DNA from: Rhodothermia bacterium
GTDB taxonomy: Bacteria; Bacteroidota; Rhodothermia; Rhodothermales; UBA2364
DNA: 64,000 nt
Direction of reading: 5' to 3'
NCBI GenBank assembly: GCA_017303715.1
Contig: JAFLBZ010000019.1
Span: forward strand, 1-64,000
In this document: one piece after another, positions 6,998 to 15,411 of the stretch
Numbering within the stretch: position 1 is the stretch's first letter
How the letters are laid out: every line of letters begins with the position of its first letter
Made by a program: the position numbers and the translations under genes
Notes under the pieces: generated by a model
Told to the model about the DNA's origin: nothing
Database searches by the model: none
What the model saw: only the letters and a program-made list of their open reading frames with translations

Positions 6998-7384
6998 CTA
7001 TAGGTCAGTTAACTGATCCAAGGGGCTTACAAACTTGGCAATAGCCCGCTCGGTGATATGGGTATAGACCTCGGTGGTCTTCGTGCTCTCATGACCCAGG
7101 AGGGCTTGTATATACCTCAGTTCCATACCTTGCGCTAACAAATGTGTTGCAAATGAATGTCTTAATGTATGTATAGTAGTATAAGGATTTACGCCAGAGT
7201 TGTCAACGGCTTTCCTCAAAATTATTTGTACACTTCTTGCACTATAGGGGCCGTATTCTTGCCCTTCAAATGCCCAATATACAGGCTTATAAATGGCCAT
7301 ATATTCCCGTAAGGCAGTAGCCATTTTAGTAGAAAGAATACTATATCGGTCTTTTTTTGCTATTACAATGCTTTTTTCTATCAA
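6998..7384 (-). pseudogene. Tyrosine recombinase, catalytic C-terminal fragment
   Basis: About 128 residues of a tyrosine site-specific recombinase. KKDRYSILS lies near residue 12. The HxxR box is in [15 protein letters not shown], the second histidine in ALLGHES, and the nucleophile is Y of TTEVYTHI. The N-terminal core-binding domain and the first catalytic arginine region are missing: the frame opens with a TTG (no ATG) exactly where a 52-bp repeat array begins. The extra motif between patches II and III that marks integron integrases is not visible, so it looks XerD-like. It reads in the same direction as the cassette-like blocks, 40 bases before the first boundary. Probably inactive alone. 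Confidence 0.75.
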
Positions 7385-7690
7385 GATGGCGGGGCTAACG
7401 CCCCTGTTTTTACCCGTACAATTCCTTTTCTATGAGGATGGCAGTGCTGACGTCCCTGTTTTTACCCTTGCAATTCCTTTTCTATGAGGATGGCAGTGCT
7501 GACGTCCCTGTTTTTACCCTTGCAATTCCTTATTCTATCAAGATGGCAGGGCGAACGCCCCTGTTTTTTACAGGGAGCAATTTTTGTACACGTAAAAGCA
7601 AAGAGGAGCGTAGCTCTAAAATCTTCGTAGAAGCAGGTACATTCAATTAAAGAAAGTGGAGCGTAGCTCTGGCATCAAACAAAAACAGCC
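7378..7690. repeat. Periodic array of short palindromes (52-53 bp units)
   Basis: Four tandem units start at 7378, 7430, 7482 and 7535 (spacing 52, 52, 53). Units 2 and 3 are nearly identical; units 1 and 4 share the ctatcaagatggc start. Each carries a short palindrome, e.g. GGGGC-taac-GCCCC (7391-7404) and GGGC-gaac-GCCC (7549-7560). The rhythm continues with two copies of GGAGCGTAGCTCT (7605-7617 and 7658-7670), 53 apart. The first unit runs into the truncated recombinase frame. Since the sequences between palindromes are also conserved, this is a tandem repeat, not a CRISPR array. Confidence 0.8.
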
Positions 7691-8316
7691 CTAACCCCAA
7701 ACACATACACCCAACGATACATTCCATTACCTCGTTTTAACATATCTCCTTAAAAGCATAAAAGGTGTTAGGATATACTTTAAGATATGATTTTAGGCGA
7801 TTATATATCAACATATTCCTACAAATGATCTATGTGTGTATTTTATATTTATCCACATCTCTTGTCGCCCCTTACGCGGGCACATCACAGCAGTCAGCGA
7901 AGGAAAAATCCACGTTTTGCTCTTGCGAATAGGCGTCGCAGCGTTTGACGAAGAAGCACTTGTGGTGGTATAGCAAACCTAAATCGGCAAAGGCGGGGTT
8001 AATCAAGGCAGCATTGCTGGGACTACCGCTCGCCATCCACCACTTTTTGGAGACCAAATAGACGGCTCAATCTCCTAACGTTACGGAGCCAAGTTTTACC
8101 CAAAATAAAAAGTATGGTGATTTTTTACCGCGATTGTACATTTTAATGGGGCATTCTTAGGTAAGATTTTGTATGTTAGCGGTTGGCCTCGTCTATTGCG
8201 GGCTAATATCAATCTAAATGGGCGTACCGAAGTTCAAAGCCTTCTTCTGGTTGAGCAGTGGAATAAGATTGGAAATGTGCCAAATTTCTACCTTCACCTA
8301 CACATTCTGAGCACCT
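7691..8316. other. Non-coding junction between accessory and core DNA
   Basis: No convincing gene. The first part (to about 7860) is AT-rich with no structure I can name. From about 7865 the base composition rises to that of the core genome. A 61-codon minus-strand frame at 7872-8057 resembles no family I know, and its compositional style suggests decayed coding sequence. The right part precedes the lipoprotein gene and should hold its promoter, but I see no clear -35/-10 pair. Confidence 0.5.
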
Positions 8317-9261
8317 ATGTTTCAAAATATGCTCACTTATCGGTTGGTTGTTGCGGTCATGTTGGTGTTTATGGCCTGTAACCCCTCCGAATCTACGACT
8401 CCCTCCGATGGTTCTGTAACACTCTATGCCGTGACGACGGGTGCAGACAGCACGTTTGCCGCCGAGCCTTCCATAGAACCTATTGCAGTACTGCGAAATG
8501 ACAACCTCGAAAAGCCAATCCCAATCCTTCCGGAAAACAGTACCACCGAAGCCTTTGACCAAGCATTAAGCAAGGCAAGTTTGCGTTTTTTTCCGGCCAA
8601 TGGCAACTTTTTTCTCTATTCTGGTGGTACACTCAATGGAAAGGCACTCATTCTTCCCAGTACAGAAAGTGAGGGCGGAACGGTTTCCGGGCTTGTAAGT
8701 CCCGTTAAATTAGAAGCCAAAACCCTAAACGCGGAGCGATTTGCAGTTGCCGCCAATTCCGACAAGTTCTCGGTCTCTAACCGTGTGGTACGCCCCCTTA
8801 GTGCGCAAGAACGGGCCGCCATCTTACCAATTGCACGTACAACCTTTGCACAAAATGGGGTCAGTGCAGCCCTTTTGGATAGTATTCAGACACAGGCCAT
8901 ACGGGTGTATAACATTGATGGGCAAGGAACGGATACCGTTATTGGGGATTTTATCATCGAACACCGCTCCTCCTCCACCGAAGGCGATGCCACCATTAGC
9001 CGCGAGTTGCTTTTTGTGATTATCGAAAAGGAGCAAGGTAATTTTGTTATACGGACTTCTGCATTTGGCAGCAGTGGGGAATTTGCCACCGAGGAATCCC
9101 AGATGATAGACCTCGTTGACGTGCTGGATTTGGATAGAGATGGCACTTTTGAGGTTTTTGCCCGCCGGAATATGGCAGAGACTTACGACTTTGTGATCTA
9201 TAAAAAACAGCGTAATGGCTGGAAGATGATCTATCAAGGCGGCGGCGGCGGTATAAACTGA
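8317..9261 (+). CDS. Predicted lipoprotein of unknown function
   Basis: A 314-residue exported protein. The N-terminus (MFQNMLTYRLVVAVMLVFMAC) is a short positively charged and hydrophobic signal ending in a lipobox-like FMAC at residue 21, so the mature protein probably starts at a lipidated cysteine followed by a Ser/Thr/Pro linker. An in-frame ATG at 8329 would give a shorter signal. The rest has no motif I recognise. The last 60 residues (VDVLDLDRDGTFEVFARRNMAETYDFVIYKKQRNGWKMIYQ) resemble the DxDxDG ends of VCBS/FG-GAP-like repeats, which suggests calcium binding or a beta-propeller fragment. It ends in a glycine run and converges with the oxidoreductase gene. Confidence 0.7.
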   Translation: MFQNMLTYRLVVAVMLVFMACNPSESTTPSDGSVTLYAVTTGADSTFAAEPSIEPIAVLRNDNLEKPIPILPENSTTEAFDQALSKASLRFFPANGNFFLYSGGTLNGKALILPSTESEGGTVSGLVSPVKLEAKTLNAERFAVAANSDKFSVSNRVVRPLSAQERAAILPIARTTFAQNGVSAALLDSIQTQAIRVYNIDGQGTDTVIGDFIIEHRSSSTEGDATISRELLFVIIEKEQGNFVIRTSAFGSSGEFATEESQMIDLVDVLDLDRDGTFEVFARRNMAETYDFVIYKKQRNGWKMIYQGGGGGIN

Positions 9262-9290
9262 TCAGGGCTTAGCTTTTTACAACTCCTTTA

Positions 9291-10310
9291 TTAACAAGTC
9301 AATACCACCTTACCAAAGTTCTTCCGGTCTTCCAGATATTGATGTGCGGCGGCAATTTGTTGCAAGGGAAAGGTGCGGTCTATATGTGGAACCAACCACC
9401 CTTCCTCCACCCCAGCGACCAAAGCACGCCCCCAAGCCGCTACTTTTTCTTGTTCTGACCACAAATGCCCCATGTTAACCCCGAAAGCGCCCCTGTTTTC
9501 CAGCAGGGCAAGCGGTGTCCATAGCGGCGATTTAAACAATATAGGCAAAAAGCGCAACATTCCGGGCAAACGAGAGGTTGTTACCTCGGAGACCCCAAAC
9601 ATCCCAAGACGTCCTGTTGGCCTGAGTAATTGATAATTTTTCTTCCAATAGGAGCCACCAATCGGGTCTAAAATCAACTCAACCCCTTTTCCTTGGGTCA
9701 AGTCGCGTACTTGTTTAGGCCAGTTTTCACTCCGGTAATCCACCGCATGATCCAAGCCCATTGCTTTAAGGCGGTCGTGCTTAGAAGCACTCGCCGTTCC
9801 GATCATGGTTGCACCAATTTTTTTACCAATTTGGAGAGCGGCCAGTCCTACACCTCCTCCGGCATTATGGATTAACACGGTTTCCCCCGCCGAGAGGCTT
9901 CCCATCACCACCATTAATTGCCAAGCGGTAAGGTAATTCACGGGAATGGCGGCGGATTGTTCAAACGAAAGCCGTGGCGATTTAGGGAAAAGGGCATTTT
10001 CTGGAACGCAAACTTTGGAGGCATTCCCCTTAAACCGCGTTAGTGCAATCACTTCTTGCCCCAGTAGCGCATCCGCAACACCTTCCCCGATGGCATCAAT
10101 CACACCGCTTACCTCATACCCCACAACGATGGGCAACGGCTTTGGTGCGTCTGGGTACAAGCCTTTTCGTGCTAAAACATCTGCAAAGTTGACACCACTC
10201 GCACGGACAGCAACCCTAACGTGCCCTTTTGTAGGCATCGGATCCGGCTTTTCTTCGATCCGAAAAACTTCCGGCGCACCAAACTTGGGGATAGTGGCTT
10301 GGATCATCAT
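9291..10310 (-). CDS. MDR-family NAD(P)H:quinone oxidoreductase / zinc-free alcohol dehydrogenase
   Basis: A 339-residue medium-chain dehydrogenase/reductase. The N-terminal catalytic domain has the quinone-reductase pattern RASGVNFADVLARKGLYPDAPKPLPIVVGYEVSGVI, with no zinc-binding cysteine cluster. The nucleotide-binding domain follows with LIHNAGGGVGLAALQIGKKIGA (about residues 147-168). The protein ends YLEDRKNFGKVVLTC, the usual C-terminus of the family. Closest in style to VAT-1/QOR-like members; the substrate is unknown. It stands alone, convergent with the lipoprotein gene, with an approximately 290-bp upstream region containing a dispersed repeat. Confidence 0.88.
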   Translation of the reverse strand: MMIQATIPKFGAPEVFRIEEKPDPMPTKGHVRVAVRASGVNFADVLARKGLYPDAPKPLPIVVGYEVSGVIDAIGEGVADALLGQEVIALTRFKGNASKVCVPENALFPKSPRLSFEQSAAIPVNYLTAWQLMVVMGSLSAGETVLIHNAGGGVGLAALQIGKKIGATMIGTASASKHDRLKAMGLDHAVDYRSENWPKQVRDLTQGKGVELILDPIGGSYWKKNYQLLRPTGRLGMFGVSEVTTSRLPGMLRFLPILFKSPLWTPLALLENRGAFGVNMGHLWSEQEKVAAWGRALVAGVEEGWLVPHIDRTFPLQQIAAAHQYLEDRKNFGKVVLTC

Positions 10311-10447
10311 GACATGGGGTTTATTGTGCTAAAAAATGTTCAATTTCTAACGCACGTTTTGGGTTATAAGTAATTGATTTTAAAGAAAATACACACTTTA
10401 CATTGGTCTAATTTTCCTTACCAATGCAATCACAACAAGAGTTCCTG

Positions 10448-10529
10448 CATCATTCTCGAAGGGCAAGGAACGGCTTGGCTTCCGCTCAGCCAGCTATACG
10501 CACTTTGTACGAAGGCATTGCCCCAATGG
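10448..10529 (+). repeat. Dispersed intergenic repeat, copy 1
   Basis: A roughly 80-bp non-coding segment sharing several blocks with 57460-57539 in inverse orientation: CATCATTCT, TTGGCTTC...TCAGCCAGCTATA, and GCCCCAATGG...GCTAA, at nearly the same spacing. The central block can form a small hairpin (TGGCT...AGCCA). It lies between the oxidoreductase and DUF1499 genes, whose intergenic space (10311-10604) otherwise shows nothing. Confidence 0.7.
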
Positions 10530-10604
10530 CGCTAAATGTAGTCTAAACATCTTATTAGCTGTGCAATAATTAATCGTCCATAACTTGATTCACTCACGTA
10601 AACT

Positions 10605-11081
10605 TTAGGGCGATGTAGAGGCCAACCTTTGTTCTATCTCTCGGAAAAAGGCATTTACCCGACGGCTGTTCACGCCCAAGTCTCCATGTCCTACACGGCT
10701 TGCGCTCCTCACATGGAGATAGGTTTTTCCGTTACTTTCGGCCATTAAAATCAGGAAATCGTCCGTGAATACCCCAATCCGAAAGGTTGCGACAATTCCG
10801 CCCTTTTCCGCATCTTGGGCTTGGACGTTTGCTTTATGAAACCACCCGTTCCAATGTCCTAACGTGGCCAACGCTGTTTTGAAGACCTTTTCCTTTGCGG
10901 CATCGAAGACCTTTGTTTCCCGAACACAATTTGGCGTATTGGGGCAAGGCGGCAAAGGGTTCTCCATATCTTTTGCGAGTGGATGTGATTGTTGGTCGCT
11001 ATTGGGGAAGAACAATATACGTGCCCCAACCAACAAACCAAGAACACCAGCTACGACAAACAAGCTATTGCGGCTAAACAT
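10605..11081 (-). CDS. DUF1499 family protein
   Basis: A 158-residue protein with one N-terminal hydrophobic segment (about residues 6-24) that anchors or exports it. The body matches DUF1499: CPNTPNCV near residue 46, then the conserved tail LHVRSASRVGHGDLGVNSRRVNAFFREIEQRL. The function of DUF1499 proteins is not established. The start codon overlaps the end of ccmE by eight bases, so it is translated with the cytochrome c maturation genes. Whether it takes part in that pathway is only a guess from position. Confidence 0.85.
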   Translation of the reverse strand: MFSRNSLFVVAGVLGLLVGARILFFPNSDQQSHPLAKDMENPLPPCPNTPNCVRETKVFDAAKEKVFKTALATLGHWNGWFHKANVQAQDAEKGGIVATFRIGVFTDDFLILMAESNGKTYLHVRSASRVGHGDLGVNSRRVNAFFREIEQRLASTSP

Positions 11082-11499
11082 TTGGCTTGGCTTGATTGTG
11101 TGGATGCTCTGTTCCTGATGGATAAGGCTTGGCCTGTTCGTTGTATTTGGACGGACATTTCACGAGGATGTGCTTGGCCTCAAACTGACCATCGGCAAGC
11201 ATTTTCCCTTCTACCACGACTTGTTCGGCATCCTCAAAATTCGCTGGCTTAAGGTTGTTATACACTACTTTAATCACCTTTCCATTCTGGTCTTTCATAT
11301 GGAACGAAAAGACGTTCGCTTGTTGGTCATACGCAAAGGCTTGTTCTTTTACCCAAGTCCCTACCACATGCGCTTGCGCACCGGTAGAGGCGGCTTCAGC
11401 AAAGTTCATGTATCCACCAACTTGTTTTCCGAAGTTCATGAACAGTAGCGACCCAAAGCCAATTAATAGCACAAGGCCGATAATCGTTTTCTTATTCAT
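11074..11499 (-). CDS. ccmE: Cytochrome c maturation protein CcmE (CxxxY type)
   Basis: A 141-residue membrane-anchored heme chaperone that carries heme from CcmC to the cytochrome c ligation machinery in the periplasm. One N-terminal membrane segment (residues 5-22) is followed by the OB-fold domain: KVVYNNLKPANFEDAEQVVVEGKMLADGQFEAKHILVKCPSKY. The heme-binding residue is normally a histidine in an HxxxY motif. Here the position is the cysteine of CPSKY, so this is the less common CxxxY variant known from some deltaproteobacteria and archaea. The His-rich tail (GTEHPHNQAKPNV) is unremarkable. Part of a ccm cluster. Confidence 0.9.
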   Translation of the reverse strand: MNKKTIIGLVLLIGFGSLLFMNFGKQVGGYMNFAEAASTGAQAHVVGTWVKEQAFAYDQQANVFSFHMKDQNGKVIKVVYNNLKPANFEDAEQVVVEGKMLADGQFEAKHILVKCPSKYNEQAKPYPSGTEHPHNQAKPNV

Positions 11500-11535
11500 A
11501 TTAGCTTATTTTTAAGGGTGAATAACCCAGTGTAT

Positions 11536-11784
11536 TTATGCCAAACGTTCTTGTTTTGCTTCTTCCAAGGTACGTTCTAAAGCACTTATTTTCCTTTCTG
11601 TACGGAACAAGTAAAACACGATACCCAACCAAATAAGGAGTACAACGGCCATAACCACCCAAATTTTATCATTAGAGACCATGAGGGCCTCGTAGCCAGT
11701 GGGTTGTGCGGTAGGAATACCATTTGGATCTGACCATTTGGGTTGTCCCTGAAGAAGGGCAATGACACTAAAAAGATACAACAT
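11536..11784 (-). CDS. ccmD: CcmD-like small membrane protein
   Basis: An 82-residue protein with a short hydrophobic N-terminus, one strong membrane segment (about residues 41-62, KIWVVMAVVLLIWLGIVFYLF), and a charged C-terminal helix (ERKISALERTLEEAKQERLA). Size, topology and position between ccmC and ccmE fit CcmD, which helps release heme-bound CcmE from the CcmABC complex. Sequence conservation in this family is weak, so the call rests mainly on context. Confidence 0.75.
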   Translation of the reverse strand: MLYLFSVIALLQGQPKWSDPNGIPTAQPTGYEALMVSNDKIWVVMAVVLLIWLGIVFYLFRTERKISALERTLEEAKQERLA

Positions 11785-11810
11785 ACGTTTGAATTGTTTG
11801 TATAAAGTTT

Positions 11811-12503
11811 TTATACAATAAAGAAAGATTCGGCTTCCTCTTCGACCTTTGCCAAGCGCACCCGCTGGTCAAAAAGCCACCAAGCTATACCGAAGAACCC
11901 CAAAATGGCCGGATAAAACACCAACCGCATGGTGGGGTCGGTAATCTTGTCAAATGCCGGATTCCCACTCGCTCCGGGGTGCAAACTTTCGGTTAAACGG
12001 GGCAAAACATAGAGCAAAAAGACCATAGAGACCACCGAAAACAAGGTATAAACTGCGGAGATTCGAGCACGTAGCCTTGCATTTTCCAACGCAGAACGGA
12101 GCACAAAGTACGCCCCACTAATCAGCAGTTGTACCGCCGCCATCATTTGTTTTGGATCGCTTCCCCACCATTTTCCCGTTCCTAAGAACCACGTAAAACG
12201 GCTCCAGACGATACCCGTTAACATACCTAATACCCCAAAAAGCATGGCAATCCGTGTGGCCTCAACCACCCTCATGTCCCATTTGGGGTCTTCGGTTCTT
12301 AACACCTGAATGGCAAAGGCGGCCGAGACGAAATAGGCCATCATCATCGTAAACCACATTGGAACATGGAAATATAGGTTACGGGCGGTTTCCTCTAAAA
12401 TCGGGAGGTTGGTTGCTGCGGAAAGCAAAAAAGCAGCCACAACAACCGTCGTCATCCAAAGGGCAATGCCCACCTTAATACGTTTCTTTACAGCAAGCGT
12501 CAT
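11811..12503 (-). CDS. ccmC: Heme exporter/handling protein CcmC
   Basis: A 230-residue protein with six predicted membrane segments, belonging to the heme-handling family. It loads heme onto CcmE at the outer face of the membrane. Visible family features are the histidine in NLYFHVPMWF, a tryptophan-rich WWD-type loop (WFLGTGKWWGSDPKQ), and a second external histidine in TESLHPGASG. It ends in a charged cytoplasmic tail. It lies between ccmB and the ccmD-like gene, all in the same direction, with a 148-bp gap before ccmB that may hold an internal promoter. Confidence 0.92.
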   Translation of the reverse strand: MTLAVKKRIKVGIALWMTTVVVAAFLLSAATNLPILEETARNLYFHVPMWFTMMMAYFVSAAFAIQVLRTEDPKWDMRVVEATRIAMLFGVLGMLTGIVWSRFTWFLGTGKWWGSDPKQMMAAVQLLISGAYFVLRSALENARLRARISAVYTLFSVVSMVFLLYVLPRLTESLHPGASGNPAFDKITDPTMRLVFYPAILGFFGIAWWLFDQRVRLAKVEEEAESFFIV

Positions 12504-12651
12504 GATGATTTAAACTGAATCAGATAAAATTCTACACCAAAATATATAAGCACCTAACATCAATGAATGAGATTTTGCACTTAGACTAAGTATTTAAAAA
12601 ACAACAGCTTGATCAGACATATAAATACCCATAATTCATACCAATGCCTGA

Positions 12652-13368
12652 TTATTCGCGCCACACATAGTCGAACAACAAAACCGAAGCCGTAATCACC
12701 GATCCGGCAAACGCCACAAGCGTTATACACATTTCCTGAATCCTCTCCCAGCCGCCATTTAGCAAGATGGTATTGGTTGCCGAGACCACCGACATCAAAA
12801 GGGGAATCAGCAGCGGGAAGGCCAAAACAGCCAACAAAGGCCCGCTGTTACGTGTCCGAGCAATGATGGCCGCCAACAACGTGGTTGTGCCAGAAAGCCC
12901 AAGCGTTCCTAAAAAAAGCACCAAGGCCAGTTGCCACAGGTTTTCTACCGCAATGTTCATCAACACCAAAAAAGCCCCTAAACCCAAAATATTCAATACA
13001 AACAACAAGATAATATTGAACACTAATTTTCCGGCATACACCATACTACCGCGTGTATGAAGCTGGAGCAACAAGACCGTCCCTTGATCCACCTCTGACA
13101 CAAAACCCCGCCCAAGACCAATCACCGAGCCAAACAATAGGATCACCCAAATCAAGGCCGATTGCACCCGTGTGCTGATGACTTCGCTGCCGAGAGAAAC
13201 CACGACCAAGAACAACGTGGACGAAATGAACATCAACAACATATTGAGTGCATAGCGGCTCCTCAGTTCCAGACGAACGTCTTTTTCAAATACCGCATAT
13301 GCTCCCTGGAACCACAGACGGAATGGCGAGGCAAGTTGGGCGTTATGTGGTGTTTTTTTCTTGGGCAT
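12652..13368 (-). CDS. ccmB: Heme exporter membrane subunit CcmB
   Basis: A 238-residue integral membrane protein with about six hydrophobic segments and a basic N-terminus. It resembles CcmB, the permease subunit of the CcmAB ABC transporter that supports CcmE-heme release. Signature stretches are FEKDVRLELRSRYALN, the ...FVSEVDQGTVLLLQLHTRGSMVYAGKLVFN loop, and the C-terminal LLFDYVWRE. The ATPase partner CcmA is not encoded in this window. The gene starts eight bases after the murB stop, so it is probably expressed with murB. Confidence 0.9.
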   Translation of the reverse strand: MPKKKTPHNAQLASPFRLWFQGAYAVFEKDVRLELRSRYALNMLLMFISSTLFLVVVSLGSEVISTRVQSALIWVILLFGSVIGLGRGFVSEVDQGTVLLLQLHTRGSMVYAGKLVFNIILLFVLNILGLGAFLVLMNIAVENLWQLALVLFLGTLGLSGTTTLLAAIIARTRNSGPLLAVLAFPLLIPLLMSVVSATNTILLNGGWERIQEMCITLVAFAGSVITASVLLFDYVWRE

Positions 13369-13376
13369 CTTTTAGC

Positions 13377-14321
13377 TCAAAACGCTCCAACAAACCCGAT
13401 TTCAGGCGTTAAGTGGTAGCCAAACTGTGATTGTACGACTTGTTGCACATGTGCAATGAGCCTACGGACATCGGTGGCGGTTGCATTGCCACGGTTAATG
13501 ATAAAATTTGCATGTTTGGTCGAGATTTCCGCGCCACCGATTTTCATGCCTTTTAATCCGGCTTGGTCTATGAGCCGTCCAGCACCTATCCCCTCAATTT
13601 TCTTGAAAATACTGCCCGCACTTGGCTCGGTTGCCAGCGGCGGATGACGCTCCGTGCGCCAACGAAGGTTTTCACGCATCGTGTGGCGTAGGCGTGATTC
13701 GGGCGCTTTTTCCAATTGGAATGTCGCTGAAAGCACAATATCACCAGAGTAGTGCAACCTCGACTCGTCGTAACCAAATGCAAACCATTCCCTATCTACA
13801 GTGATGACCTCGTTTTCGGGTGATACCAACCGTGCTGATAATAAAACCTCCTCGATGAACATCGTGCGGCTACGTTCGGGCGGCGGCGACAAAAAGTGTA
13901 GATTTTGCCACAAGGCCCCACCAACAGTACTGGGGATGCCAGAATAGTGCTCCAAGCCGCCAAATCCCGCAGTAACCGTCATTTCGATCAAGTCTGGAAA
14001 AACCAATGCCCCGCTTTCGGCGGTCAATAGTCCTGTCTCCGTGTCCAAACTTGCCGCTTTTGCCGCATTTCGGATCACCAATCCACGAAATCCACCGTCT
14101 CCAATCAAGATATTGGCGCCTAATCCCAATAAAAAATAGGGAATGTCTGCCTTTCTCGCCTCGGTGACGGCCAGAACCAATTCAGTTTCGGAAGTGGCTT
14201 CATAAAAATAATCCGCCTTTCCTCCAATTTTAAACGTGGTGAAGGGCGCTAAAACAACATTTTCTTGGAGTTTTGGCTCAAGCAGTGCTAAAGGACTCAT
14301 GTATGTTAAGGGGGATTTCAT
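13377..14321 (-). CDS. murB: UDP-N-acetylenolpyruvoylglucosamine reductase
   Basis: A 314-residue FAD enzyme that reduces UDP-GlcNAc-enolpyruvate to UDP-MurNAc in cytoplasmic peptidoglycan synthesis. The FAD-binding N-terminus shows APFTTFKIGGKADYF and LLGLGANILIGDGGFRGLVI. The middle contains GIPSTVGGALWQN. The catalytic serine region is EPSAGSIFKK, and the C-terminal glutamate is in GGAEISTKHANFIIN. A second ATG at 14300 (MSPLALLEPKL) is an alternative start. It sits between batA and ccmB on the same strand. Length is typical for the shorter MurB type. Confidence 0.95.
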   Translation of the reverse strand: MKSPLTYMSPLALLEPKLQENVVLAPFTTFKIGGKADYFYEATSETELVLAVTEARKADIPYFLLGLGANILIGDGGFRGLVIRNAAKAASLDTETGLLTAESGALVFPDLIEMTVTAGFGGLEHYSGIPSTVGGALWQNLHFLSPPPERSRTMFIEEVLLSARLVSPENEVITVDREWFAFGYDESRLHYSGDIVLSATFQLEKAPESRLRHTMRENLRWRTERHPPLATEPSAGSIFKKIEGIGAGRLIDQAGLKGMKIGGAEISTKHANFIINRGNATATDVRRLIAHVQQVVQSQFGYHLTPEIGFVGAF

Positions 14322-14401
14322 CAGGGTTATGGGCCATAAAGTAGGCTTCTATCGCCTTTTCACCAAGCGGGATCGTGGGAAAAGTAGCGGGATTTTACTT
14401 C

Positions 14402-15406
14402 TTAAGGAAACGTTCGGAAGAGGGTTGCCCGCAAGCCCAATTCTAAAAGGAAGAAGAGCAAAGCCGGCCACAAAAAGAACGGATATAACTCCTCGGCATC
14501 GGTATAAATCCGTTGTTCAATTTTTGTCTTTTCTAACGAACTGATTTCCTGATAAATGGATTCTAACGCACCATCGGTGGTTGCCCTAAAATACTTTCCA
14601 CCGGTGTTTCTGGCCACATTTTCTAACATATCTTCGTCTATCTCCACCGGAACTTGTACCGTTTGACGACCAAAAAGCGGGGAATCCATCGGATATGGCG
14701 CGGTTCCTTTACGTCCTACCCCAATGGTATAAACCCGCACGTCCATACTGGCAGCAACCTCAGAGGCTGTAACGGGATCAATAACCCCATGATTATTTTG
14801 GCCATCGGTGAGCAAAATCACCACTTTACTTTTGGCTTTCGTATCCCGAAGGCGGTTTGTGGCCGTAGCAAGCGCTGTCCCGATTGCAGTCCCGTCTTCG
14901 ATCACATCCATTTGAACGTCCACGAGCATATTTTGGGCAAAGTCATAGTCCAATGTAAGCGGGAATTGCGTATAGGCTTCTGCAGCAAAAACAATGAGTC
15001 CCACCCTGTCCGAAATCCGGCTCGCAATAAATGCAGAAGCCACACGTTTTGCGGCCTCAAAACGATTTGGCTCAAAATCAATGGCTTTCATCGAGGTAGA
15101 GACATCCATCACCATCATAATGTCTATTCCTTCGGCAAATTTTTCGTTCGAGGTATGGGTTGCCTGTGGCCGTGCCAAAGCAACGATAGCAAGCACAATG
15201 GCCACATAACGAAGTACCGCAGAAATCCACGTAAGACGAATGCGCCAAGAAGAAGGCATACTTCGCAAAAAGGCCACATTGCTAAATAAAAGTCCCGTTT
15301 TACCCTTGCGTTTTTGCCACCAGAACCACAACACCAGAATTGGGATCAAGCCCAATAACAACAAGAACCAAGGCTGGGCAAATTGGTCTATACGCGGAAA
15401 ACTCAT
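14402..15406 (-). CDS. BatA-like von Willebrand factor A membrane protein
   Basis: A 334-residue protein with two N-terminal hydrophobic segments, a periplasmic or cytoplasmic VWA domain (about residues 85-290) and a C-terminal membrane segment (FFLWPALLFFLLELGL). The metal-ion-dependent adhesion site is complete: DVSTSMK, a following Thr/Ser region, and LLTDGQNN. Such proteins work with MoxR AAA ATPases in Bacteroidetes aerotolerance (Bat) clusters, possibly as chaperones or scaffolds. I chose the ATG at 15406 (MSFPRID); a GTG at 15415 overlaps the sirtuin stop by GTGA. Its partners DUF58 and a DUF4381-like protein lie upstream on the same strand. Confidence 0.85.
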   Translation of the reverse strand: MSFPRIDQFAQPWFLLLLGLIPILVLWFWWQKRKGKTGLLFSNVAFLRSMPSSWRIRLTWISAVLRYVAIVLAIVALARPQATHTSNEKFAEGIDIMMVMDVSTSMKAIDFEPNRFEAAKRVASAFIASRISDRVGLIVFAAEAYTQFPLTLDYDFAQNMLVDVQMDVIEDGTAIGTALATATNRLRDTKAKSKVVILLTDGQNNHGVIDPVTASEVAASMDVRVYTIGVGRKGTAPYPMDSPLFGRQTVQVPVEIDEDMLENVARNTGGKYFRATTDGALESIYQEISSLEKTKIEQRIYTDAEELYPFFLWPALLFFLLELGLRATLFRTFP

Positions 15407-15411
15407 GAGTA

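Noticed and set aside
7378..7690. CRISPR array
   Set aside because: The sequences between the palindromes are themselves repeated, so there are no unique spacers, and no cas gene is near. It is a tandem repeat.
7872..8057. 61-codon minus-strand open frame
   Set aside because: No family, no ribosome binding site and odd residue composition. Possibly decayed coding DNA, but not supportable as a gene.
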